From positions 1 to 64,000 of the forward strand of contig NZ_JALMDK010000002.1 of NCBI RefSeq assembly GCF_023094165.1: a stretch of 64,000 nucleotides of DNA, given 5' to 3'. Under the pieces are notes generated by a model, which was given only the letters and a program-made list of their open reading frames with translations, did not search any database and was not told where the DNA came from. This document shows positions 41,456-49,146 of this stretch, piece after piece. Numbering within the stretch: position 1 is the first letter of the stretch; every line of letters starts with the position of its first letter. The position numbers were made by a program, and so were the translations under genes. Source of the stretch: Crossiella sp. S99.2. GTDB taxonomy: Bacteria; Actinomycetota; Actinomycetes; Mycobacteriales; Pseudonocardiaceae.

Positions 41456-42340
41456 GTGATGGAGCTGGACGTTCTCATCCCGTACTACGGCGATCCGGAC
41501 TACCTGATGAGGGCGGTGCACAGCGTTCGCGCGCTGGTGGACACCGACTGGCGGCTGGTCATCGTCGAGGACTGCTACCCCGACGGGCCTGCGGTGGAGA
41601 AGCGGATCGCCGATCTCGGCGACGACCGCATCGTCTACCACCGCAACGAGTCCAACCTGGGCACCGCGGGCAACCACTTCCGCTGCGTGCAGCTGGCCGA
41701 GCGCGAGCACTTCGTGGTGATGGGCGCGGACGACCTGCTGCTGCCCAACTACGGCAGCCAGCTCGCCGAGCTGCTGGCGCGCTACCCGGACGCCGCGCTG
41801 GTGCAGCCGGGGGTGCGGGTGATCGACGAGACCGATCAGCCGTTCCTGCCGCTGCCGGACCGGGTCAAGGCGCTGGCCGGGCCGGGCAAGAAGGAGACCG
41901 AGCTGCTCGGCGAGGCGGCCGCGGTCAGCCTGCTGCGCGGCAACTGGCTCTACACCCCGGCCATCACCTACCGCCGCGACCTCACCGCGCACCTGCCGTT
42001 CCGGGAAGGCACCGACGCGGTGCACGACCTCGGGCTGGTGGTGGACGTGCTGTTGCAGGGCGGTTCGCTGGTGGTCGGCGAGGAGCCCGCGTTCCTGTAC
42101 CGGCGGCACCGGGCCGGGCACTCCAGCTCCGCGGCCAAGACCGGGCAGCGGTTCGAGCAGGAGCGGGACTACTTCACCCAGATCGAGGCCGAACTGCGCG
42201 AGCGCGGCTGGCACCAGGCCGCCAAGGCCGCCCGCCGCCGGTTGTTCTCCCGGTTGAACGCCCTGACCCAGCTCCCCGGCGCGGTGGTTTCCGGTCAGGG
42301 CGCGGCAGTGCGGACCCTGCTCGGGCACGCGCTGCGCTGA
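41456..42340 (+). CDS. family 2 glycosyltransferase
   Basis: 294 aa. GT-A fold: LDVLIPYYGDPDYLMRAVHS, VIVEDCYPDGPAVEKRI, NLGTAGNHFRCVQLAEREHF and the metal-binding GADDLLLPN. C-terminal half has LRGNWLYTPAITYRRDL. Transfers a sugar from a nucleotide donor, probably in wall polysaccharide synthesis. GTG 41456 or the next codon ATG may be the start; TAGCAT 7 nt upstream suggests a leaderless transcript. Precedes a flippase gene on the same strand. Confidence 0.88.
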   Translation: MMELDVLIPYYGDPDYLMRAVHSVRALVDTDWRLVIVEDCYPDGPAVEKRIADLGDDRIVYHRNESNLGTAGNHFRCVQLAEREHFVVMGADDLLLPNYGSQLAELLARYPDAALVQPGVRVIDETDQPFLPLPDRVKALAGPGKKETELLGEAAAVSLLRGNWLYTPAITYRRDLTAHLPFREGTDAVHDLGLVVDVLLQGGSLVVGEEPAFLYRRHRAGHSSSAAKTGQRFEQERDYFTQIEAELRERGWHQAAKAARRRLFSRLNALTQLPGAVVSGQGAAVRTLLGHALR

Positions 42341-42355
42341 CCCTAGGGTTGGCGC

Positions 42356-43663
42356 ATGGCCAACTCCTCCGCGCGCTCTGCGGTGCTCATGGGACTCGGG
42401 CTCGCGGTGCTCGGCGCGTCCGGGTTCGGTTTCCTCGCCGTGGTCGGCCGGACGCTGTCGCCCAGCGACCAGGCCGGGGTGCTCGGGCTGTACATGATCA
42501 TCAACATCCTCGGCCCTGGCCTGTTCGTGGCGCTGGAGCAGGAGACCAACCGGGTACTCAGCAGCGGGACCGCGGCCGGGGTGGATCCGCGGCCGGGGAT
42601 CCGGCGGGCCGCGCTGCTCGGCGCTGGACTGGCCGGGGTGACCGTGCTGGTGGTGCTGGCCCTCTCACCGATCCTGGTGGAGAACAACCTGGGCGGGCAT
42701 CCCTCGCTGCTGGTGTGGATCGTGGTGGGCGCGCTGGCCTCGGCCGCGATCTTCTTTGCCCGGGGGCTGCTGGCCGCCGGACACCAGCTCACCGGTTACG
42801 CCGCCAGCCTGGCCACCGAGGGCCTGAGCCGGTTGCTGCCCTGTGTGTTGCTGGCCTGGCTGGGTTACGCCGCGGCCGACGGCTACGGGCTGGTCTTCGC
42901 CCTGGGCGGCGGGTTCGCGTTGCTGGTCGCGCTGCCCTGGCTGCGCCGGGTGCTGGCCGCGACCAAGGTCATCGGCGAGCCCGCTGACCCGGTCAACGCG
43001 GCCGCGGTGCTGGCCGGGCACAGCACCCGGACCATCGCGCACGGGCTGGCCCTGCTCGGCCTGGCCACCCTGCTCGCCCAGCTGGTGGCGAACCTGGCCC
43101 CGCTGGTGGTCACCGGTCGGATGCCGGACGCGCCTGCGGTGGCCGTGGCCTTCGGTTTCGCGTTTGTGCTCACCCGGATCCCGCTGCTGCTGTTCGGGCC
43201 GGTGCAGGCGATGATGCTGCCCGCGCTGACCGCGGCCGCGGTGCGCGGCGACCTGGCCGAGGTGCGCCGCCGGGTCGGGCTCATCCTGCTCGCGGTGGCC
43301 GGGGTCGGGCTGCCCGGCGCACTGCTGTCCGCCCTGATTGGGCCGTGGCTGGTGGTGACCTTCTTCGGCGCGAAGGTGCAGCCGGACGCCCTGGATATGG
43401 GCCTGCTGGGGCTCTCCACCGTGTTGCTGATGATCGCCCAGGTGCTGCAGCCCGCGCTGGTGGCCTTCGGGCGGCACCGGGTGGTCTCGGTGGGCTGGGT
43501 GATCGGCACCGCGGTGCTGGTCGGCCTGCTGGTGTTGCTGCCGATGGAGCCGATCCCGGCCGCGGTGGTGGCGCAGCTGGTCGGGCCGCTGCTGGTGGTG
43601 CTGGTGACCGCGGCCGGGCTGTGGCGCGCGATCGGTCACCGCGCGCCGGCGCGGGTCAGCTGA
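42356..43663 (+). CDS. polysaccharide flippase-like membrane protein (MOP superfamily)
   Basis: 435 aa, about 12 membrane helices. Resembles Wzx/RfbX-type exporters: MGLGLAVLGASGFGFLAVVG, LEQETNRVLSSG, ARGLLAAGHQLTGYAASLAT, FVLTRIPLLLFGPVQAMMLP. Position between a glycosyltransferase and galE/PpgS-like genes recalls M. tuberculosis Rv3630 beside Rv3631-Rv3634c; equivalence is inferred. TAGGGT ends 6 nt before ATG 42356. Ends overlapping the convergent galE gene by 8 bases. Confidence 0.85.
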   Translation: MANSSARSAVLMGLGLAVLGASGFGFLAVVGRTLSPSDQAGVLGLYMIINILGPGLFVALEQETNRVLSSGTAAGVDPRPGIRRAALLGAGLAGVTVLVVLALSPILVENNLGGHPSLLVWIVVGALASAAIFFARGLLAAGHQLTGYAASLATEGLSRLLPCVLLAWLGYAAADGYGLVFALGGGFALLVALPWLRRVLAATKVIGEPADPVNAAAVLAGHSTRTIAHGLALLGLATLLAQLVANLAPLVVTGRMPDAPAVAVAFGFAFVLTRIPLLLFGPVQAMMLPALTAAAVRGDLAEVRRRVGLILLAVAGVGLPGALLSALIGPWLVVTFFGAKVQPDALDMGLLGLSTVLLMIAQVLQPALVAFGRHRVVSVGWVIGTAVLVGLLVLLPMEPIPAAVVAQLVGPLLVVLVTAAGLWRAIGHRAPARVS

Positions 43664-44600
43664 CCGAAGCCCGCTGCCGGGCCCAGGCCACCACGTTGGC
43701 CACGCCCTCGGCCAGGTCGGTCGCGGGGCGCCAGCCCAGTTCGGTGTGCGCGGCCGAGGAGTCCAGCACCATCGCGGCCAGGTCGCCGGGGCGCGCGGGG
43801 GCCAATTCCGGCTCCTGGTCCACCCCGGCGGCCTTGGCCACGATCCGGTGCAGTTCCAGGTCGGAGGTCTCCACCCCGGTGCCCAGGTTGAACCGCTGCC
43901 CGCCGCCGGCTTTGGCACTGGCCTTGACCAGCGCGTCCACGATGTCGCCGACGTAGATGTAGTCCCGGGTGTTGCCGCCCTCGCCGAAGACCTTGGTGGG
44001 CCCGCCGCTGGTCAGCGCGCCGGCGAAGATCGCCACCACGCCCGCCTCGCCGTGCGGGTCCTGGCGCGGGCCGTAGACGTTGCCGAAGGCCAGCGCGGTG
44101 AAGTCGACCCCGTGCAGCTGCCGGTACTGGCGCAGGTAGGTCTCGCCGGTGAGCTTGCTGCTGGCATACGGCGAGAGCGGGTTGGCCGGCGCGGTCTCGG
44201 CCACCGGCAGGTCCGTGGTCGGGCCGTAGATGGCCACCGAGGAGGCGAAGAGCACCTTGCGGGTGCCTGCCGCGCGGGCGGCCTCCAGCACCGCGATGGT
44301 GCCCAGCACGTTGACCTTGGCGTCGTGCAGCGGGTCGGCCACGCTGGCCCGCACATCGACCTGCGCGGCCAGGTGGAAGATCACCTCGGGCTGCGCCTCG
44401 GCGACCGCGGCGGCCAGCTCCGGGCCGGTCACGTCGAGTTCAACGAAACGGAACCGATCGCTGGTCACGGCCCCGTCCAGGTTGGCCAGCCGGCCGTTGG
44501 ACAGGTCGTCGAGCACGGTCACCTGGTGACCCTCGGCAAGCAGCCGATCGCTCAGATGGGAGCCGATGAACCCGGCTCCGCCCGTGACCAGAACTCGCAT
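43656..44600 (-). CDS. galE: NAD-dependent epimerase, UDP-glucose/UDP-GlcNAc 4-epimerase-like
   Basis: 314 aa extended SDR. NAD motif MRVLVTGGAGFIGSHLSDRL, VIFHLAAQVDVRASVADPLH, catalytic Tyr/Lys in SPYASSKLTGETYLRQY, NVYGPRQDPHGEAGVVAIF. Similar to mycobacterial GalE1 (Rv3634c). It would supply UDP-galactose for Glf, and possibly UDP-GalNAc for the neighbouring transferase. Confidence 0.9.
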   Translation of the reverse strand: MRVLVTGGAGFIGSHLSDRLLAEGHQVTVLDDLSNGRLANLDGAVTSDRFRFVELDVTGPELAAAVAEAQPEVIFHLAAQVDVRASVADPLHDAKVNVLGTIAVLEAARAAGTRKVLFASSVAIYGPTTDLPVAETAPANPLSPYASSKLTGETYLRQYRQLHGVDFTALAFGNVYGPRQDPHGEAGVVAIFAGALTSGGPTKVFGEGGNTRDYIYVGDIVDALVKASAKAGGGQRFNLGTGVETSDLELHRIVAKAAGVDQEPELAPARPGDLAAMVLDSSAAHTELGWRPATDLAEGVANVVAWARQRASVS

Positions 44601-44682
44601 GAACGCCCCTTGTGCACCGGTGTCAAGCTGGTTGGCCTACCATAGCCCGGTCGTGTTGTCCGCTGATTTGGAGCCTTCCGGC

Positions 44683-45369
44683 ATGTCTGACCACGACGAC
44701 GTCTGGGTGGTCGTACCCGTCTACAACGAAGACAAGGTCATCGCCGAGGTAGTCGAGAACACCAGGAAGACCTTTCCCAACATCGTCTGTGTGGACGACG
44801 GGAGCGCCGACCGGTCTGCCGAGGAGATCGCCCGCACGGGCGCGCACCTCGTCCGCCACCCGGTGAACCTGGGGCAGGGCGCCGCACTGCAAACGGGGCT
44901 GTCCTACGCGCTCGGCAGGCCGGGGGCGAAGTACTTCATCACCTTCGACGCCGACGGCCAGCACCGGGTGGAGGACGCGCTGGCCATGATCGCCGAGGTG
45001 AAGTCGGGGAGCTGCGATGTCGCGCTCGGTTCCCGGTTCCTCAACAAGGCGGTCACCGTTCCGTGGATCAAGCGCGTGGTGCTGCGCACCGTCGTCGCGC
45101 TGAGTCCCAAGGCGCGCAAGCTGCAGCTCACCGACGCGCACAACGGCCTGCGGGTCTTCAGCCGTCCGGTGGTCGAACGCCTGCGCATCTCGATGAACGG
45201 CATGGCGCACGCCTCGGAGATCGTCTCGTTCCTCTCCGTGGCCAATGTCCGGGTCAAGGAGGTGCCGGTGACGATCCTCTACACCGAGTACTCCATGTCC
45301 AAGGGACAGTCCCTGGTCAACGGGGTCAACATCCTGTTCGACCTCTCGGTCAAGCAGCGGGGGAACTAG
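44683..45369 (+). CDS. polyprenyl-phosphate sugar synthase, PpgS (Rv3631)-like GT2
   Basis: 228 aa. GT-A fold of the dolichyl-phosphate mannose synthase type without C-terminal membrane helices: DVWVVVPVYNEDKVIAEVVE, IVCVDDGSADRSAEEIA, NLGQGAALQTGLSYAL, catalytic TFDADGQHRVEDAL, and GSRFLNKAVTVPWIKRVVL. The next gene, 3 nt away, is DUF2304, the same pairing as M. tuberculosis Rv3631-Rv3632, where Rv3631 makes polyprenyl-phospho-N-acetylgalactosamine for arabinogalactan. Donor sugar here is inferred from this synteny. ATG 44683 chosen. Confidence 0.88.
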   Translation: MSDHDDVWVVVPVYNEDKVIAEVVENTRKTFPNIVCVDDGSADRSAEEIARTGAHLVRHPVNLGQGAALQTGLSYALGRPGAKYFITFDADGQHRVEDALAMIAEVKSGSCDVALGSRFLNKAVTVPWIKRVVLRTVVALSPKARKLQLTDAHNGLRVFSRPVVERLRISMNGMAHASEIVSFLSVANVRVKEVPVTILYTEYSMSKGQSLVNGVNILFDLSVKQRGN

Positions 45370-45372
45370 GCA

Positions 45373-45867
45373 ATGCTCATCATCCAGCTCGTCCTCCTAT
45401 TGTCCGTGGTCATCCTGCTGTTCTTCTTCACCCGGCGCAGGCACAGCGTGCGGATGCAGGCAGGCAAGCGGATCGCGTTCTTCGGCTTCATCGCCTTCTG
45501 CGTGTACGCGGTGGCCCGCCCGGACGACCTCACCGTGGTGTCCAAGCTGGTGGGCGTCGGTCGTGGCGCCGACCTGCTGCTGTACCTGCTGGCGGTCGCG
45601 TTCATCTTCCTGGCGTTCAACACCTACCTGCGTTTCCGCGGGATCGACCAGCGCTTCACCGACCTGGCCCGTGCCATCGCGATCCGCGAGGCCGAGCTGG
45701 TCAACCGGGAGCGCGGGCTGAACGTGTTCACCGCGGCCGTGGCGCCGCAGCCGGTGCACGAGCCTGCCGACACCGAGCCGACGGTCGCCGAGACCGAGGC
45801 CGCGCAGGCCCAGGCCGCCGTGGAGACGCCCGCCGCGTCCGCGGAGGCCAAGGTCGTCACCGCCTGA
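45373..45867 (+). CDS. DUF2304 membrane protein (Rv3632-like)
   Basis: 164 aa, three membrane helices in the DUF2304 layout: LIIQLVLLLSVVILLFFFTR, the conserved ARPDDLTVVSKLVGVGRGAD loop, and LLLYLLAVAFIFLAFNTYLR, then a charged helix and an Ala/Glu-rich tail longer than in the mycobacterial relative. Partners the GT2 enzyme encoded just before it, probably anchoring it or assisting its lipid substrate. Confidence 0.9.
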   Translation: MLIIQLVLLLSVVILLFFFTRRRHSVRMQAGKRIAFFGFIAFCVYAVARPDDLTVVSKLVGVGRGADLLLYLLAVAFIFLAFNTYLRFRGIDQRFTDLARAIAIREAELVNRERGLNVFTAAVAPQPVHEPADTEPTVAETEAAQAQAAVETPAASAEAKVVTA

Positions 45868-45868
45868 C

Positions 45869-47056
45869 TCACGGGAGCACGGCCGCCACCTCGTCCGCGA
45901 CGTGGCGGCCGATCTCCAGTGCGCTGGTCGCCGCCGGGGATGGCGCGTTCAGCACGTGCACCTGGCGCGGTGCGCGTTCGATCAGGAAGTCGTCGACCAG
46001 CGCGCCGTCCGGGCGCAGTGCCTGCGCGCGCACCCCGGCCTCGGCCCGCACCAGGTCGGCCGCTGTCACCGCGGGCACCAGCCGGGCCAGACTGGCCGCG
46101 AACCGGGCGGTGGAGAAGGACCGCAGCAGCTCCTGCGCGCCGGTGCGGGTGTGCTTGCGGGCCAGCCGCCAGAACCCGGGGAAGCCCAGCGTGCCTGCCA
46201 GGTCCCTGGCTGAGATGTCCCGCCACCGGTAGCCCTCGCGGCGCAGTGCGAGCACCGCGTTCGGGCCCGCGTGCACGCCGCCGTCGAGCATCCGGGTCAG
46301 GTGCACGCCCAGGAACGGGAACCGCGGGTCCGGCACCGGGTAGATCAGCCCGCGGACCAGCTTCCGGGCCTCCGGGCGCAGCTCGTGGTACTCGCCGCGG
46401 AAGGGCACGATCCGGGCCGACGGGCGCAGTCCGGCCAGCCGGGCGATCCGGTCGCTGTGCAGCCCGGCGCAGTTGACCACCGCGTCCGCCCGCACCTCGC
46501 CGCCGCGCGTCACCAGCACCACCCCGTCCGGCCGCGGGTGCACCGCGCGCACCTCGGCCCCGGTGCGCAGGTCCGCGCCGTACTCGCCGAGCAGCCGCAC
46601 CAGCGCCGCGCACACGCCCCGGTAGTCGATGATCCCGGTGGACTCCACCCGCAACCCGGCTACGCAGCGCGCCTCCGGCTCGAACTCCCTGGCCTCGGCC
46701 TGGCTCAGCAGCCGCGCGGGCACCCCGTTGGCCGCCGCCCGCTCGCGCAGCGTGTGCAACCGGGGCAACTCGTCCTGCTCGGTGGCCAGCACCAGCTTGC
46801 CGCACACCTGCATCGCCACCCCGTGCTCCTTGGCGAAGGCGGTCATCGAGGCGTTGCCCGCCACGCACATCCGCGCCTTGAAGCTGCCCGGCGCGTAGTA
46901 GAGCCCGGCGTGCACCACCCCGCTGTTGTGCCCGGTCTGGTGCCGCGCGTAGTCGTTCTCCTTCTCCAGCAAGGTGATCCGCTTACCGCGCGTGGCCAGC
47001 TCATGTGCCACGGCGAGTCCGAGGATGCCACCGCCGACCACCGCGATATGTGCCAT
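45869..47056 (-). CDS. lhgO: L-2-hydroxyglutarate oxidase
   Basis: 395 aa. FAD-binding MAHIAVVGGGILGLAVAHEL, the family motif HQTGHNSGVVHAGLYYAPGS, GIIDYRGVCAALVRLL, VVNCAGLHSDRIARLAG, and FLGVHLTRMLDGGVHAGPNA. Oxidises L-2-hydroxyglutarate to 2-oxoglutarate, passing electrons to quinone or oxygen. ATG 47056 is preferred because the Rossmann strand starts there. A metabolic gene isolated between envelope genes. Confidence 0.92.
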   Translation of the reverse strand: MAHIAVVGGGILGLAVAHELATRGKRITLLEKENDYARHQTGHNSGVVHAGLYYAPGSFKARMCVAGNASMTAFAKEHGVAMQVCGKLVLATEQDELPRLHTLRERAAANGVPARLLSQAEAREFEPEARCVAGLRVESTGIIDYRGVCAALVRLLGEYGADLRTGAEVRAVHPRPDGVVLVTRGGEVRADAVVNCAGLHSDRIARLAGLRPSARIVPFRGEYHELRPEARKLVRGLIYPVPDPRFPFLGVHLTRMLDGGVHAGPNAVLALRREGYRWRDISARDLAGTLGFPGFWRLARKHTRTGAQELLRSFSTARFAASLARLVPAVTAADLVRAEAGVRAQALRPDGALVDDFLIERAPRQVHVLNAPSPAATSALEIGRHVADEVAAVLP

Positions 47057-47165
47057 AGCGGACACCGTACGGCTCCAAACGGGCCTGGTGCGCGGGCCGA
47101 ACAGGCGGATCCGTAGGCTTGGCACGACTTGTGGCCGGGGGGACGACCGGAGAGCAAGGACAAAG

Positions 47166-49130
47166 GTGTTCTCACTGACAGGCGCGGATGCCGCGCTGGT
47201 GCTTAGCTACGCGCTGTTGCTGTTCCTGCCCGGCCTGGCCATCGCGGCCGCGGCCGGCCTGCGGGGGTGGCGGCTGGTCGCGGTGGCTCCGGTGCTCACC
47301 TACGGCATCGGCGGCGCGGTCGGCCCGGTGGCCAAGCAGTTCGGACTGTCCTGGGGGCCGGTGACGCTGCTCGGCTCGGCGCTCGCGCTGTTCGTGCTGA
47401 TGCTGCTGATCTACCTGGTCACCGCCTGGCTGCGCGGCCGCCGCCCGGCCAAGACCCAGCAGGAGCCGCTGCCGGCCTGGACCAGGCGCGCGCAGTGGGG
47501 GGTTATCGGCGCGGTCGCCTTCGCCACCCTGGTCGGCGCGTTCGTGGTGCTGCTCGGGCTGCGTTCGCTGGATGCCATCCACCAGGACTGGGACGCGATC
47601 TTCCACGGCGCGGTGGTCCGGTTCATCGCCGACACCGGCGACGGCACCCCGGCCGCGCTCAAGGCGATCAACAACTACAACCTGGACAGCTTCTTCTACC
47701 CCAACGGGTACCACCTGATCGCCGCGGTGGCCTACGACATCACCGGGATGCCGATCCCGCAGGTGCTCAACGCCCAGCTCATCCTGGTGCCGCTGTTCCT
47801 GACCACCGGCCTGGTCGCGGTGCTGCGCACCATGCGCGCGCCCGCGCTGCTGGCCGGCGTGACCGCGGTGCTGAGCGCCTCCTTCTCCTCGGTGCCCTGG
47901 GACGTGCTCTGGCGCGGCCCGCTGCTGCCCTACACCACCGGCCTGGTGCTGGTGCCCGCGTTCCTGGTGCTGCTCGGCCAGGTGCTGGCCACCCGGCGGA
48001 TCTGCCTGGTGCTGCTCACCGCGATCGCCGCGGTCGGCCTGGTCTCACTGCACCCCAGCGCGGCCTTCATCGCGCTCGGCTTCGCCGTCTTCCAGATCGG
48101 CCAGCACTGGTACCGGCACCGCGCGGAGATCCTGCCCGGGGTGACCGCGCTGCTCGGCGTTGGCGCGCTGGCCGTGCTGATCGGCCTGCCGCACCTGCTC
48201 GGCGCGCTGTCCACCGCAGGCGCCGACGAGCCGGTGAACTGGGGTTCGGTCGGCTCGCCACCGGCCGCGGTGGCCGAGCTGATCACGCTCAACCACGGTT
48301 CGCCGTTCCCGCAGTGGTTCCTGACCCCGTTCGCGCTGATCGGCCTGCTGACCATCAAGCGGCTGCGCCGGTACACCTGGTTCCTGCTGGGCTGCGGGTT
48401 CTTCGGCGTGCTGACCATGCTGGCCTACTCCTACGACCACCCGATCGTGTCGATCCTGACCCGGCCCTGGTGGGACGACCGGTACCGGCTGGCCGCGATC
48501 GCCACCATCGGCATGATCGTGATCACCGCGAGCGGTGTGCTGGTCAGCCGGGACTGGCTGCTGCACCAGCTGCGCACCAGGGACAAGCTGGCCCGGCTGC
48601 GGGTGCTGGCCCGGCCGATGGTGCTGCTGCTGGTGATGCTCAGCGTGGTCGGCGTGGCCAGCCGCGGCTTTTACGTCACCCGCAACGCCAACCGGATGGG
48701 CTGGGGCTGGCACATCGGCGTCACCGTGACCCCCGGCGAGTGGCAGGCGCTGCAGCGGATCAAGCCGATCGTCGGACCGGGCCACGTGGTGATGAACGAC
48801 CCGTTCGACGGCTCTGCCTGGATGCGCGCGCTGGCCGGGCTGACCCCGGTGTTCGGGCATGTGGTCGCGCCGGAGAGCTACCAGGCGCTGGACAAGCCGC
48901 GGAAGTTGTTGCTGGAGAAGTTCAACCAGCTCGACACCAACGCGGACGTGCGCACGGCGGCCAAGGACCTCAAGATCGAGTACGTCTACGTCAGCTTCGG
49001 CATGATCCGGGAGACCAACCGCCGGGCCAACGGCCTGCGCAACCTGGACCTGGTGAAGTCGCTGGAACTGGTGGACGACAGCCCGTCCGACCGGCTGTAC
49101 CGGATCAAGCCCGGCGCGCTGGACCGCTGA
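47166..49130 (+). CDS. DUF6541 polytopic protein, Rv3779-like GT-C glycosyltransferase
   Basis: 654 aa from GTG 47166. About 12-14 membrane helices and a soluble C-terminus. The opening LFLPGLAIAAAAGLRGW and LTYGIGGAVGPVAKQFGLSW, and the loop DWDAIFHGAVVRFIADTGDG followed by YPNGYHLIAAVAYDITG, line up with my memory of M. tuberculosis Rv3779 (WDAVWHANTIRFILDTG, YYPSVFHALAAVF). Rv3779 is implicated in transferring galactosamine from polyprenyl phosphate to arabinogalactan. The acidic DWDA loop after an early helix is the GT-C catalytic pattern. Confidence 0.82.
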   Translation: MFSLTGADAALVLSYALLLFLPGLAIAAAAGLRGWRLVAVAPVLTYGIGGAVGPVAKQFGLSWGPVTLLGSALALFVLMLLIYLVTAWLRGRRPAKTQQEPLPAWTRRAQWGVIGAVAFATLVGAFVVLLGLRSLDAIHQDWDAIFHGAVVRFIADTGDGTPAALKAINNYNLDSFFYPNGYHLIAAVAYDITGMPIPQVLNAQLILVPLFLTTGLVAVLRTMRAPALLAGVTAVLSASFSSVPWDVLWRGPLLPYTTGLVLVPAFLVLLGQVLATRRICLVLLTAIAAVGLVSLHPSAAFIALGFAVFQIGQHWYRHRAEILPGVTALLGVGALAVLIGLPHLLGALSTAGADEPVNWGSVGSPPAAVAELITLNHGSPFPQWFLTPFALIGLLTIKRLRRYTWFLLGCGFFGVLTMLAYSYDHPIVSILTRPWWDDRYRLAAIATIGMIVITASGVLVSRDWLLHQLRTRDKLARLRVLARPMVLLLVMLSVVGVASRGFYVTRNANRMGWGWHIGVTVTPGEWQALQRIKPIVGPGHVVMNDPFDGSAWMRALAGLTPVFGHVVAPESYQALDKPRKLLLEKFNQLDTNADVRTAAKDLKIEYVYVSFGMIRETNRRANGLRNLDLVKSLELVDDSPSDRLYRIKPGALDR

Positions 49131-49146
49131 GTGCCGCGGACCGCGG

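Noticed and set aside
39688..41478. N-terminal extension of the LLM oxidoreductase over the HAD gene
   Set aside because: The LLM fold begins at ATG 40563 with a promoter-like TAGGGT 8 nt before; upstream residues are low-complexity antisense of the HAD gene.
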